This document shows, piece after piece, positions 24,705 through 32,581 of a stretch of 64,000 nt of DNA. The number at the start of each line of letters is the position of its first letter. The stretch's first letter is position 1. This stretch comes from CALMEH01 sp031409875. Lineage in GTDB: Bacteria; Acidobacteriota; Blastocatellia; Pyrinomonadales; Pyrinomonadaceae. The notes under the pieces are model-generated. The model was not told where the DNA came from. It did no database searches and saw nothing but the letters and a program-made list of their open reading frames with translations. A program made the translations under genes and the position numbers. The stretch is from assembly GCA_031409875.1 (NCBI GenBank), contig JANNYB010000237.1, positions 1-64,000 on the forward strand. Direction: 5' to 3'.

Positions 24705-26648
24705 ATGACAAAGTTTAAGCAAATTGCTTGTTTGATTTTATTTCTTGCCGCCGCCTTTCAAATTAATGCACAAACGCAACGTGCGCCGGAACTTACGGGC
24801 GGCGTGAGTTGGCTCAACACGGACAAACCGTTATCGCTTGCCGCGCTCAAAGGCAAGGTTGTTTTGCTCGATTTTTGGACTTACGGTTGTATAAATTGCA
24901 TTCATATTTTGCCGGATTTGCGGCGTTTGGAAGAAAAATATCCGAATCAATTAGTCATTATCGGCGTTCATTCGGCGAAGTTTGACAATGAAGGCGACAC
25001 GGAAAACATCCGCAAAATAATTGTCCGTTACGACATCGAACATCCGGTTGTGAATGACGCGGATTTTAAGATTTGGAACGCTTACAAAATGATTGCGTAT
25101 CCCGGTTTGGTGCTGATAAATCCGAACGGCGAAATCGTAAATCGTTGGTTTGGTGAAGGTCAATTTGACGAAATTGGCGCGGAAATTGAAAAATTAGTAA
25201 CGGATTTTCGCGCTCGCGGTGAACTTCGTGAAGATTCTTTGAAATTCGCGCTCGAAAAAGCAAAAATCGGCGATTTGCCGCTCGCATTTCCGGGTAAAGT
25301 TTTGGCGGACAGTAAATCGAATCGGCTTTTTATTTCCGATACTAATCATAACCGTATTGTTATCACGGATTTAAACGGAAAATTTCAAAATGTAATCGGT
25401 AACGGCAAGGAAAATTTGACCGACGGAAATTTTCAAACCGCAACTTTCAATCGTCCGCAAGGTTTGGCTTTGGATGGCGAAAATCTTTATGTTGCGGACA
25501 CGGGAAATCACGCAGTTCGGCGCGTGAATCTGAAATTGAAAACGGTCGAAACCGTTTCCGGCAACGGCAAACAAGCCGAATTTCGCACAAAAGGCGGTGA
25601 TATAAAAACTTCTTTGTCGTCGCCTTGGGATTTGGTCAAAATCGGTAATTCGATTTTTGTGGCGATGGCTGGAACGCATCAGATTTGGAGCATAGATTTA
25701 ACTAAACAAACCGCGCAACCTTTTGCGGGTTCAGGTGCAGAATCACGAACCGACGGCACACTTGGAATGTCGGCTTTCGGACAACCTTCGGGAATTGTTT
25801 CCGACGGCAAAAATCTCTACATTGCGGACAGCGAAACGAACATTATTCGTCAAATCAGTTTGCAAAATCAAACGGTCGAAACGCTTGCGGGCGGCGACTT
25901 ATTCGTTTTCGGAGATGAAGACGGCGAAGGCGACGAAGTGCGTTTTCAGCATCCGTTGGGCGTGGAAATTTATGGCGGAAAGGTTTTAATTGCAGATACT
26001 TACAATCACAAAATAAAACTTCTCGATCCGAAAGATCAAACGGTCGAAACATTTGTCGGCACAGGCAAATCAGGTCAAATTGATGGCAAACAACCGACAT
26101 TTTATGAACCTGCGGGATTGAGTTTGGCAAACGATAAATTGTTTGTTGCCGACACGAATAATCACGCAATTCGCGTCGTTGATATGAAAACAAAAATGGT
26201 TACGACACTCAAAATCGAAGGTTTAACGCCGCCGAAATCCGAAGAAAGCGAAATTGTCGAACCAAATTTATCCGTCATAAAATTTCCGGCACAGGAAATT
26301 TCTGCGAACAGCCAAAATTCGTTTATTTTTAATTTGAAATTCCCCGAAGGTTATCATCTCAATCAAAACGCGCCGAATCGTTACGAAATTACGACCGATA
26401 AAGGTGAAATTATCAAAATCGCCAATGCCAAACAAAAATTCAACAGCGTTCCTTTAAGCGTGGTATTTGAAACTTTGAAAAACGGCGAAACTATTGTAAA
26501 AGCAAAACTTAACGTCTATTATTGCCGCGAAGACAACACCGGAGTTTGTTTGATAAAAACTCTGCAATGGGAAATTCCGATTAAAATTTCGGACAAGAAA
26601 ACTGCCGCAAATAAAATCGAAATCAGCGAAACTTTAAGATTGAACTAA
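24705..26648 (+). CDS. Exported thioredoxin-like protein with NHL beta-propeller
   Basis: 647 aa. Signal peptide (ACLILFLAAAFQINA), TlpA-like thioredoxin domain to about residue 170 with active site WTYGCINCIHILPDLRR (CINC), six NHL-type repeats (residues 190-500; repeated phrases such as LYVADTGNHAVRRV, LFVADTNNHAIRVV), and a C-terminal immunoglobulin-like beta domain with a Cys pair (YYCREDNTGVC). The arrangement is that of NHLRC2-like proteins. Likely periplasmic thiol-disulfide exchange with a propeller scaffold; the substrate is unknown. Confidence 0.87.
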   Translation: MTKFKQIACLILFLAAAFQINAQTQRAPELTGGVSWLNTDKPLSLAALKGKVVLLDFWTYGCINCIHILPDLRRLEEKYPNQLVIIGVHSAKFDNEGDTENIRKIIVRYDIEHPVVNDADFKIWNAYKMIAYPGLVLINPNGEIVNRWFGEGQFDEIGAEIEKLVTDFRARGELREDSLKFALEKAKIGDLPLAFPGKVLADSKSNRLFISDTNHNRIVITDLNGKFQNVIGNGKENLTDGNFQTATFNRPQGLALDGENLYVADTGNHAVRRVNLKLKTVETVSGNGKQAEFRTKGGDIKTSLSSPWDLVKIGNSIFVAMAGTHQIWSIDLTKQTAQPFAGSGAESRTDGTLGMSAFGQPSGIVSDGKNLYIADSETNIIRQISLQNQTVETLAGGDLFVFGDEDGEGDEVRFQHPLGVEIYGGKVLIADTYNHKIKLLDPKDQTVETFVGTGKSGQIDGKQPTFYEPAGLSLANDKLFVADTNNHAIRVVDMKTKMVTTLKIEGLTPPKSEESEIVEPNLSVIKFPAQEISANSQNSFIFNLKFPEGYHLNQNAPNRYEITTDKGEIIKIANAKQKFNSVPLSVVFETLKNGETIVKAKLNVYYCREDNTGVCLIKTLQWEIPIKISDKKTAANKIEISETLRLN

Positions 26649-26652
26649 GAAA

Positions 26653-26736
26653 AATTATCCACAGATGAACACAGATAAATACAGATGAAATGAAGAAAAA
26701 CAATCTGTGTTTATCTGTGTTCATCTGTGGATAATT
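26653..26736. repeat. Palindrome with perfect 27-bp arms
   Basis: AATTATCCACAGATGAACAC onward pairs exactly with the complement at 26710-26736. It sits between the NHL gene and the sensor kinase gene. Phrases ATCCACAG/CTGTGGAT recall the inner arms of miniature elements 1 and 3 and the palindrome at 32332. Confidence 0.8.
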
Positions 26737-26763
26737 ATTTTTCTTCGTGCTTTAATTTTTGTA

Positions 26764-28656
26764 ATGAACTCGCTCAATTCGGCATCGCTGATAAATTTGC
26801 TCGGCTTTACGGTCGGCGTTGCGCTATATTTTTTGCTTTTCGTGATGGTTTTGCGACATCGAAAGCCGCGCACGGTTGATTTTTTGCTTTTAACGACTTC
26901 GGTTTTAGGACTTTTGTGGAATGCGGGCGAGCTGTTTGAATTTGTCCGGCGCGATTTCGGACAGATTCCTACTTTGCCGGTTTTGCAGGCGATTTCTTAT
27001 TCCGCACTCGGGTTTTTGCCTTCGGTCGTGGTTTATTCGGCTTGGAAAAATGCCGGATTTGAAAATCGTTTCGTCCGGTTGCTGACGTTTTTTGCCTACG
27101 CTTTGAGCGTGTTTGCAAGCGTTTTGCATTTTTATTCGGCGGTTGTTTTCGGTTCTGCGCCTTCAGATTCAGCTTTGCAGGTTTTGACTTTCGGTGCGCT
27201 TGGGCTTCTTGCGGGTTTGTTGGTTTTTACGTTTCGGCAAACGCTTGAAAAGAAGGCGGTTTGGGTTACGGCTTTGCTGATTTTTGCGGTTTCGGCGTTG
27301 CATTTGTCGAGCAAAAAAGAAGAAAGTTCTTTGATTGTTGAACTCGTCGCGCATCAATCTTCGTTGCCGTTAGCTTTGGCAATTTTGCTCCAAGATTATC
27401 GGTTTGCGTTTGCGGATTTGTTTTTGAAACGTGCGCTTTCTTTGCTTTTGTTGTCTGGTTTGGCGTTCGGCTTATATATTTTTGCGGCTGTTCCGCTTCT
27501 TGCTTGGCACGAAACGCACGACCGCAACGACGTGCAAGCCGCCGTAATCGTGATGACGCTTTGGATGACGACCGCGCTATGTTATCCGTCGCTTCATAAG
27601 TTTGCGGTTTGGTTTGTTGATAAGATTATTTTACGCCGCGTTAATTATGAAAATTTAAGCAACGAAATCGCGCAAACGCTTGAAACGCAAACGGATACAA
27701 GTGCAGTATTGGATAAAACCTGCGAAAAATTAAAAGTCGCTTTAACGGCGAATACGGCGAATTGGAAGGAATTGACGGAAAGCGAAAATGTTCTCCCGAA
27801 TGTTAATTTAGATGCAAACGAGGCTTTGATTTTTGTGCCGACGGCAGAATCTCCGTTTTATGAAATCGAGCTGAAAAATTTCACCGGCGGAAGAAAATTG
27901 CTGTCCGATGAAATTGAAATGCTTCAACAGATCGCGCTTCTTGCGGCACGAAAAATTGATAATTTGCGCGTTTCAAATGAACGCCACGCGCAAGAATTGC
28001 AAGCACAAAAATTCAGCAAACTTGCGACTGAAGCCCAACTTACAGCACTTCGCGCCCAAATCAATCCGCATTTTTTGTTTAATGCGCTGACGACAATCGG
28101 TTATTTAATTCAAACCGCGCCCGAAAAAGCGTTTTCGACGCTGATGAAATTAACACAACTTTTGCGCGGAAATTTGCGTTCGACGGGCGAATTTACAACG
28201 CTTGGCGAAGAAATAAAATTGATTGAAAATTATCTCGAAATCGAAGAAACACGCTTTGAAGAACGCTTGAAAGTTAAAATAAACGTGCCGCAAAAATTGC
28301 TAAAAATTCGTGTTCCGGCTCTGATTCTGCAACCTTTGGTCGAAAACGCCGTAAAACACGGAATATCAAAAGCCAAATCCGGCGGAATAGTTGAAATTTC
28401 GGCAAAACTTGAAACTGAAAAAGACAAAGTTTTTCTGGGACTGAAAGTTACAAACACAGGCGCGGGCGTTGATGTTGACAACTTGGAAAAATCGCGTTCC
28501 GAAGGTGTGGGATTGAATAATATCGAGCAAAGATTGATTTCGTATTACGGAAAAACTTCGGGCTTGAAAATTGAAAGCAAAGCGGGAACCGGAACAACGG
28601 CGGAAATCAGAATTCCGCTTTCAGATGAAATTTCATTTGACAAATTTTCAAAATAA
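26764..28656 (+). CDS. LytS-type sensor histidine kinase
   Basis: About 630 aa. Seven or eight N-terminal membrane helices (residues 8-285, beginning LINLLGFTVGVALYFLLFVM), a GAF-like or linker region (320-410), then the His_kinase domain with INPHFLFNALTTIGYLI near residue 437 and HATPase blocks LQPLVENAVKHG and GVGLNNIEQRL. The ATG at 26764 is used; upstream codons lie in a palindrome. Its partner LytTR gene follows 324 bp later, after a 270-bp palindrome. Confidence 0.9.
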   Translation: MNSLNSASLINLLGFTVGVALYFLLFVMVLRHRKPRTVDFLLLTTSVLGLLWNAGELFEFVRRDFGQIPTLPVLQAISYSALGFLPSVVVYSAWKNAGFENRFVRLLTFFAYALSVFASVLHFYSAVVFGSAPSDSALQVLTFGALGLLAGLLVFTFRQTLEKKAVWVTALLIFAVSALHLSSKKEESSLIVELVAHQSSLPLALAILLQDYRFAFADLFLKRALSLLLLSGLAFGLYIFAAVPLLAWHETHDRNDVQAAVIVMTLWMTTALCYPSLHKFAVWFVDKIILRRVNYENLSNEIAQTLETQTDTSAVLDKTCEKLKVALTANTANWKELTESENVLPNVNLDANEALIFVPTAESPFYEIELKNFTGGRKLLSDEIEMLQQIALLAARKIDNLRVSNERHAQELQAQKFSKLATEAQLTALRAQINPHFLFNALTTIGYLIQTAPEKAFSTLMKLTQLLRGNLRSTGEFTTLGEEIKLIENYLEIEETRFEERLKVKINVPQKLLKIRVPALILQPLVENAVKHGISKAKSGGIVEISAKLETEKDKVFLGLKVTNTGAGVDVDNLEKSRSEGVGLNNIEQRLISYYGKTSGLKIESKAGTGTTAEIRIPLSDEISFDKFSK

Positions 28657-28687
28657 AAACAACGAGTTTTTTAACGAAAAAACGCAA

Positions 28688-28957
28688 AGTTTTGATTTCC
28701 GTCTAATGTTCTTTGAAAATTAAAAGCCGTAAAAAAAAGAATCTTTTTCGCTGGGAGCGCGGGCTTCCCAGCCTGCTGAGCGTTTGAAAAAACGCTCAAA
28801 CGGACTTTGCGTTAAATCAAGTTGATTTCTAATCGAACGCTTTTACGCCGCTGAAAAACGCGGCGTAGCAGGCTCGGAAGCCTGCGCTCCCAGCGATTCA
28901 CTTTTTTTATTAATTACGGCATTTAATTTTCAAAGAACATAAGACGGAAATCAAAAA
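28688..28957. repeat. 270-bp nested palindrome between kinase and regulator genes
   Basis: Outer arms TTTGATTTCCGTCTAATGTT and complement, continuing through CTTTGAAAATTAAA; inner arms CTGGGAGCGCGGGCTTCC and complement near 28751-28893; centre with two small hairpins. No open frame. Fills almost the entire 28657-28980 gap. Confidence 0.85.
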
Positions 28958-28980
28958 GTATCGAAAAATTTAATTTAATT

Positions 28981-29760
28981 ATGAACAAAATGAGAACCAT
29001 TATTGCCGATGACGAGCGTCCGGCGCGTGAATTTTTGAAGTCGGTTTTGCGCGAATTTGAAACGGTTGAAATTGTCGGCGAAGCGGAAAATGGCGCGGAA
29101 GCCGTAGAAATTATTAAAAAACTCAAACCGGATTTGGCTTTGCTGGATTTGCAGATGCCGGAAATTACGGGCATCGAAGCAGTCAAACTTCTGAGAAAAT
29201 CGCAAATGCCGCTTGTGGTATTTGTAACGGCGTTTGATGAATTTGCGATTCAGGCTTTTGAGGTCGGCGCGGTTGATTATTTGCTGAAACCTGTTGAAAA
29301 AGCTAGACTTGCGGAAACTTTGCAACGTGCGGGCGAACGTCTGGAACAAAAAGATTTTCGTGAAGTCGAAGCCGAAAAAATAAAAAAAGCCGTCGAAACT
29401 TATGATGAATCAATGCGCCCGCAGTTTCTCGAAAGAATTCCGGTCAAGCAAAACGAAGAAATTTTACTTGTTCCCGTGCGCGAGATTTCTTCGATCATTG
29501 CGGACGGCGAATTGCTTTTTATCACGAATTTTCAAAACAAAAGATTTATCATTAATTATCGGCTGAAAGATTTGGAAACTCGGCTCGAACCCGAAAAATT
29601 TATCAGGCTTTCGCGTGGTGCGTTGGTCAATCTCGAAATGGTTAAAAAAATCTCGTCAATGCCCGGCGGCACTTATCAAATCGCCTTGAAAAATGGTCAA
29701 GAATTAAATTCCAGCCGCTTGCAATCACGGATTCTGCGCGAACGACTTTTTAAATTGTAG
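28981..29760 (+). CDS. LytTR-type response regulator
   Basis: 259 aa. Receiver with IIADDERPAREFL at the start, phospho-acceptor Asp in LALLDLQMPEITGIEA near residue 57 and FVTAFDEFAIQAFEVGAVDYLLKPVEK. C-terminal LytTR DNA-binding domain from about residue 150 (RIPVKQNEEILLVPVREISS, FIRLSRGALVNLEMVKKI). Cognate to the upstream LytS-type kinase. Such pairs regulate envelope or exopolysaccharide genes; targets are not evident. ATG at 28990 is an alternative start. Confidence 0.93.
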   Translation: MNKMRTIIADDERPAREFLKSVLREFETVEIVGEAENGAEAVEIIKKLKPDLALLDLQMPEITGIEAVKLLRKSQMPLVVFVTAFDEFAIQAFEVGAVDYLLKPVEKARLAETLQRAGERLEQKDFREVEAEKIKKAVETYDESMRPQFLERIPVKQNEEILLVPVREISSIIADGELLFITNFQNKRFIINYRLKDLETRLEPEKFIRLSRGALVNLEMVKKISSMPGGTYQIALKNGQELNSSRLQSRILRERLFKL

Positions 29761-29771
29761 TTTGATAAAAT

Positions 29772-29809
29772 AAAAAAAGACGGACTCAATTTGAATCCGT
29801 CTTTTTTTT
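29772..29809. terminator. Bidirectional intrinsic terminator between convergent genes
   Basis: GACGGA and TCCGTC form the stem with A-runs on the left and T-runs on the right, so it can stop transcription from the response regulator gene and from the beta-helix gene. Confidence 0.8.
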
Positions 29810-29821
29810 GTTCGGGAAAAT

Positions 29822-30724
29822 TTAGTTTAATCCGACTGAACTTGTCGGGAAACCGTCTGCCGTATTGCCGAAAATCGAATTGTTGCCAAACGAGATAATG
29901 TTTCCGCCGTTGGCAGAAAGTCCTGTGCCGTTGGCGGTTATCATATTGCCGGAAATTCTGACGTTTGAACTTGCGGTCGAAGAAATTCCCGTCGTATTGC
30001 CGGAAATCGTGCAATTAAAAACATTCAAATCCGCGCTTGCCGAAGCAAGTCCCGTCGTGTTGCTGGCAATTGTCGAAGAGCTTATTACTGCTTTTGTATT
30101 ACTGCTCAAATTAACGCCTGTGGCATTGTTTGATAAAACGGAATTGGAAACAGAAAGATTGACCGAACCGCCAATAATAAATGCGTTGATGCCGTTGCCG
30201 TTGACGCTTCTGATTGACATTCTATCAACCGTAATATCCGGTGTTCCGCTCGTTGTTTCAATCGAAATGCCGTGTGTCGTAACGCCGTCAATTACGCCAT
30301 CTTCGACATTCAAAGTGTTGACCGCTAAAACTCTGATGCCGTTAGTTCCCGTGCCTGCGCCGTTGATTGAAATGCCGCGAATTTTGACGGCTTTTTTCGT
30401 GTCGGTGGCGAGCGTAATGTTGATGATAATCCCGTTTGTTCCCGAAGAAAGTATCGAGCCTTGCGTGTCTTCGCAGTCAATCGTGATTGATTTGGTAATT
30501 GTAACCGCACCGAAACCTCCCGGATCGAGACAACTAATTTCGCCGTTAGTGGCGGTTTTTGAAATTGCGCCTGCAAAAGTTTTGCACGGCGCAGTCCGAC
30601 TGCACGGATTTACGTCGTCGCCGACACCCGAAACCCAAGTTCTGGTTGCCTGTGCGTTTGCTAACACACTGCAACCAAACGCGATAACTGCTATAACGAA
30701 TATTCTGATGCTGATTTTTTTCAT
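29822..30724 (-). CDS. Secreted right-handed parallel beta-helix protein
   Basis: 300 aa with signal peptide (IRIFVIAVIAFGCSVLANA). N-terminal TWVSGVGDDVNPCSRTAPCK and TFAGAISKTATNGEI form a conserved cap with Cys pairs, followed by about ten parallel beta-helix coils (GTNGIRVLAVNTLNVEDGVI; VNLSVSNSVLSNNATGV). Proteins of this type are common and multi-copy in Acidobacteriota; role likely carbohydrate binding or surface structure. Catalytic residues of a lyase are not visible. Ribosome-binding site GGAGAAC. The long antisense frame here is a shadow. Confidence 0.85.
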   Translation of the reverse strand: MKKISIRIFVIAVIAFGCSVLANAQATRTWVSGVGDDVNPCSRTAPCKTFAGAISKTATNGEISCLDPGGFGAVTITKSITIDCEDTQGSILSSGTNGIIINITLATDTKKAVKIRGISINGAGTGTNGIRVLAVNTLNVEDGVIDGVTTHGISIETTSGTPDITVDRMSIRSVNGNGINAFIIGGSVNLSVSNSVLSNNATGVNLSSNTKAVISSSTIASNTTGLASASADLNVFNCTISGNTTGISSTASSNVRISGNMITANGTGLSANGGNIISFGNNSIFGNTADGFPTSSVGLN

Positions 30725-30864
30725 AATTTTAGTTCTCCAAATGTTCTAATCTGTAACAAGCTATCTGCCTGTTTCTTGTTTGTTCTATTGACGGTGTTAC
30801 TTGATTCATTTGCAATGTAACGCCGAAAATTAATTTTTACTTCAAAAACTTAATAATTTCATTA

Positions 30865-30985
30865 AAGTCCAACACGCTTTAGCTTGTTGAAACGCCAAAC
30901 ATCTCGCAAGTTAAAGTTGAATTGGAAAGTTAGCAAATTTGATATTAAACATCGGCGACAAGCTGAAGCGTGTCGGGCTTTTTAT
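30865..30985. repeat. Dispersed palindromic repeat, family 2, copy 2
   Basis: Ends AAGTCCAACACGCTTTAGCT and AGCTGAAGCGTGTCGGGCTT followed by TTTATGA, closely matching the copy at 11621-11687, but with about 75 nt of extra AT-rich interior. The rest of the 30725-31025 gap shows nothing else I can name. Confidence 0.7.
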
Positions 30986-31025
30986 GACAAAATTATCAAG
31001 TTTTACTTAGTAATTTAGGAATTGT

Positions 31026-31616
31026 CTAATAAAATTTCACGCCTTTGATGGCTTCGTAAGTTCCGGCTAATGATTTGAGTTTTTTGCGCGGTCCGAGCAA
31101 AATTCCGTATTTTCCGTCGGGACGAAAATAAAAAACCGTGCCTTCCCACGCGCCCAAATCGAGCGGCGAACCATCGCTTGACCATTCATATTGTTGAATC
31201 GTGTCGGAAGCGATGATGATTGAATTTGTGTAATAAGCGAGTGTCGCGCACAGAAATTTGCCGTCTGTGGTGATGTCGCTGCCGGTTACATCAGCCATCG
31301 CGCACGAATTGAAAACGATGTATTTGCACATTCCTTTGATTTTTTCCCAATCGCCGACGTTATCGGAATCCAAACCGTCGCGCCCAAGTGAAACGCCGAA
31401 ACCGCCACGCTTTTTGCCGTCCACAATCATCGAACGTCCGTGCGCGATTATCGAAAGCGTTTCGATTTTGCCGCCGAAAATTGATTTAACTTTTAGCCAA
31501 TTAAAGATGTAATCAACCGACGAATGTTCATCAACCGTCAGCGTAAAACCTGCGCTATACGAACTTGCCGCCGTGCCTTTGGCGCGTGTGTCGTGAATAA
31601 TTTGATGTTTTATCAT
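31026..31616 (-). CDS. Caspase-fold-like (His/Cys dyad) protein
   Basis: 196 aa cytosolic protein. IETLSIIAHGR (His59-Gly60) after a hydrophobic strand and YIVFNSCAMADV (Cys105) after a second strand give the HG...SC spacing seen in CHAT, DUF4347 and other clan CD proteases. A glycine-rich loop with charged residues (KRGGFGVSLGRDGLDSD) separates them. The C-terminus (GTVFYFRPDGKYGILLGPRK) is beta-rich. It forms a two-gene unit with the thioredoxin-like gene 27 bp upstream. Protease activity is inference; a non-catalytic member is possible. Confidence 0.55.
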   Translation of the reverse strand: MIKHQIIHDTRAKGTAASSYSAGFTLTVDEHSSVDYIFNWLKVKSIFGGKIETLSIIAHGRSMIVDGKKRGGFGVSLGRDGLDSDNVGDWEKIKGMCKYIVFNSCAMADVTGSDITTDGKFLCATLAYYTNSIIIASDTIQQYEWSSDGSPLDLGAWEGTVFYFRPDGKYGILLGPRKKLKSLAGTYEAIKGVKFY

Positions 31617-31643
31617 TTCAAAATTCTCCTTTAGTCAAAGTTT

Positions 31644-32051
31644 TCAAACGCCATATCTTTTGCCAAAACCGACCGCCATTTTTTTGGAAAAGGCGACCAT
31701 ATTTTTATACATTTCAGTCGGTTCAGTAACTTTCTCAAGAACTTTGTTGAGCTTGTCGCGGCTTGTCAGACCGACAATTGTGTTAATGACCTGACCGTTT
31801 CTAAAAATAATCAGCGTCGGCGCACTGCGGACATAATATTTCATTGCGGTTGCCGAATTATCGTCAATGTCCAATTCGTAAAATGATATTTTTGATTGAT
31901 ACTTTGCGACGGTTTCCTCCAAAATCGGGCGAATCATTTTGCTTTGTCCGCTCCAATTTGCCGAAAAAAAGACCAGACTCGTTTTCGCCAAAACAGTAAT
32001 TATCGCTGAATCAAAATCGCTGTCGGTTATTTGTGTAATTTTTTCACTCAT
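31644..32051 (-). CDS. Thioredoxin-fold protein lacking both active-site cysteines
   Basis: 135 aa with the full thioredoxin fold plan: SLVFFSANWSGQSKMIRPIL, then DNSATAMKYYVRSAPTLIIF with the cis-proline, then a C-terminal helix extended by ~30 residues. The WCGPCK site reads WSGQSK: both cysteines are serine (residues 34 and 37), read directly from the codons AGC and AGC. It should not carry out disulfide chemistry; a binding or chaperone role is more likely. Preceded by the 11-bp repeat array at 32095-32160 and followed by the caspase-like gene. Confidence 0.85.
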   Translation of the reverse strand: MSEKITQITDSDFDSAIITVLAKTSLVFFSANWSGQSKMIRPILEETVAKYQSKISFYELDIDDNSATAMKYYVRSAPTLIIFRNGQVINTIVGLTSRDKLNKVLEKVTEPTEMYKNMVAFSKKMAVGFGKRYGV

Positions 32052-32094
32052 AATTTTTTGTAGATTTTCTCTCTGACTCTATTAAAACCGACTT

Positions 32095-32160
32095 GAAGCA
32101 CGAAAATCTTTAGAAAATTCTGAAGTTTTTATGAAATTTTTCTGATAAATTTATGAAGTA
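32095..32160 (-). promoter_or_regulatory. Array of six 11-bp direct repeats upstream of the thioredoxin-like gene
   Basis: Read on the minus strand, 11-bp units TACTTCATAAA, TTTATCAGAAA, AATTTCATAAA, AACTTCAGAAT, TTTCTAAAGAT run head to tail and end about 43 bp before the ATG at 32051. A 24-nt stretch is identical to one in the array at 36964-37040. The 11-bp phase is that of OmpR/PhoB-type winged-helix binding sites. Confidence 0.6.
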
Positions 32161-32204
32161 ATACCTTTTTCAATTAGAAACTGTGCAATAAAAAAAGTTG
32201 ACCA

Positions 32205-32560
32205 ATGAGAACAAGGAGTGGTAACGACTTGGCAAAACCGTCCGTCCGCTACCGCTTAACGGTTCTCATTATTGCCTAGTTCTAATGGGAAACGGTATAA
32301 GTAACCGGACAGATTTATTTTATGGAAGAATTTATCCACGGAAAACACGGAAAACACGGAAAACAAACTGAAACATTGATTGTTTAAATTCCGTGCTTTC
32401 TGTGTTTTCTGTGGATAGTCACAAAATTATTCTGTCCATCAACTTATGTTACCGAACAGGCAGAAACGCGAGTGCGAACCAGCGTGAAAAAAGTGCGTTG
32501 TCGGCATTCTCGTTTGCACTCGCGTTTCTGCCTTTGATTTTCAAAATAATTTTGTCCATT
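32205..32560. repeat. Cluster of three adjacent palindromes
   Basis: (1) 32213-32273, short AATGAGAAC/GTTCTCATT arms; (2) 32332-32417, arms TATCCACGGAAAACACGGAA onward and complement, the same phrase as in miniature elements 1 and 3; (3) 32458-32533, arms AGGCAGAAACGCGAGTGC and complement, with an outer ACAAAATTATT/AATAATTTTGT pair. No coding capacity; occupies most of the 32052-32581 gap. Confidence 0.75.
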
Positions 32561-32581
32561 TATTTAAACAAGTTATTATCA

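Noticed and set aside
26707..26763. N-terminal extension of the LytS-type kinase from a GTG
   Set aside because: These codons fall in the right arm of a palindrome; the ATG at 26764 starts directly at the first membrane helix.
29865..30749. 294-codon open frame antisense to the beta-helix gene
   Set aside because: Composition is a Pro/Val/Ile-rich mirror of the repeats; the minus-strand gene has a signal peptide, family motifs and a ribosome-binding site.
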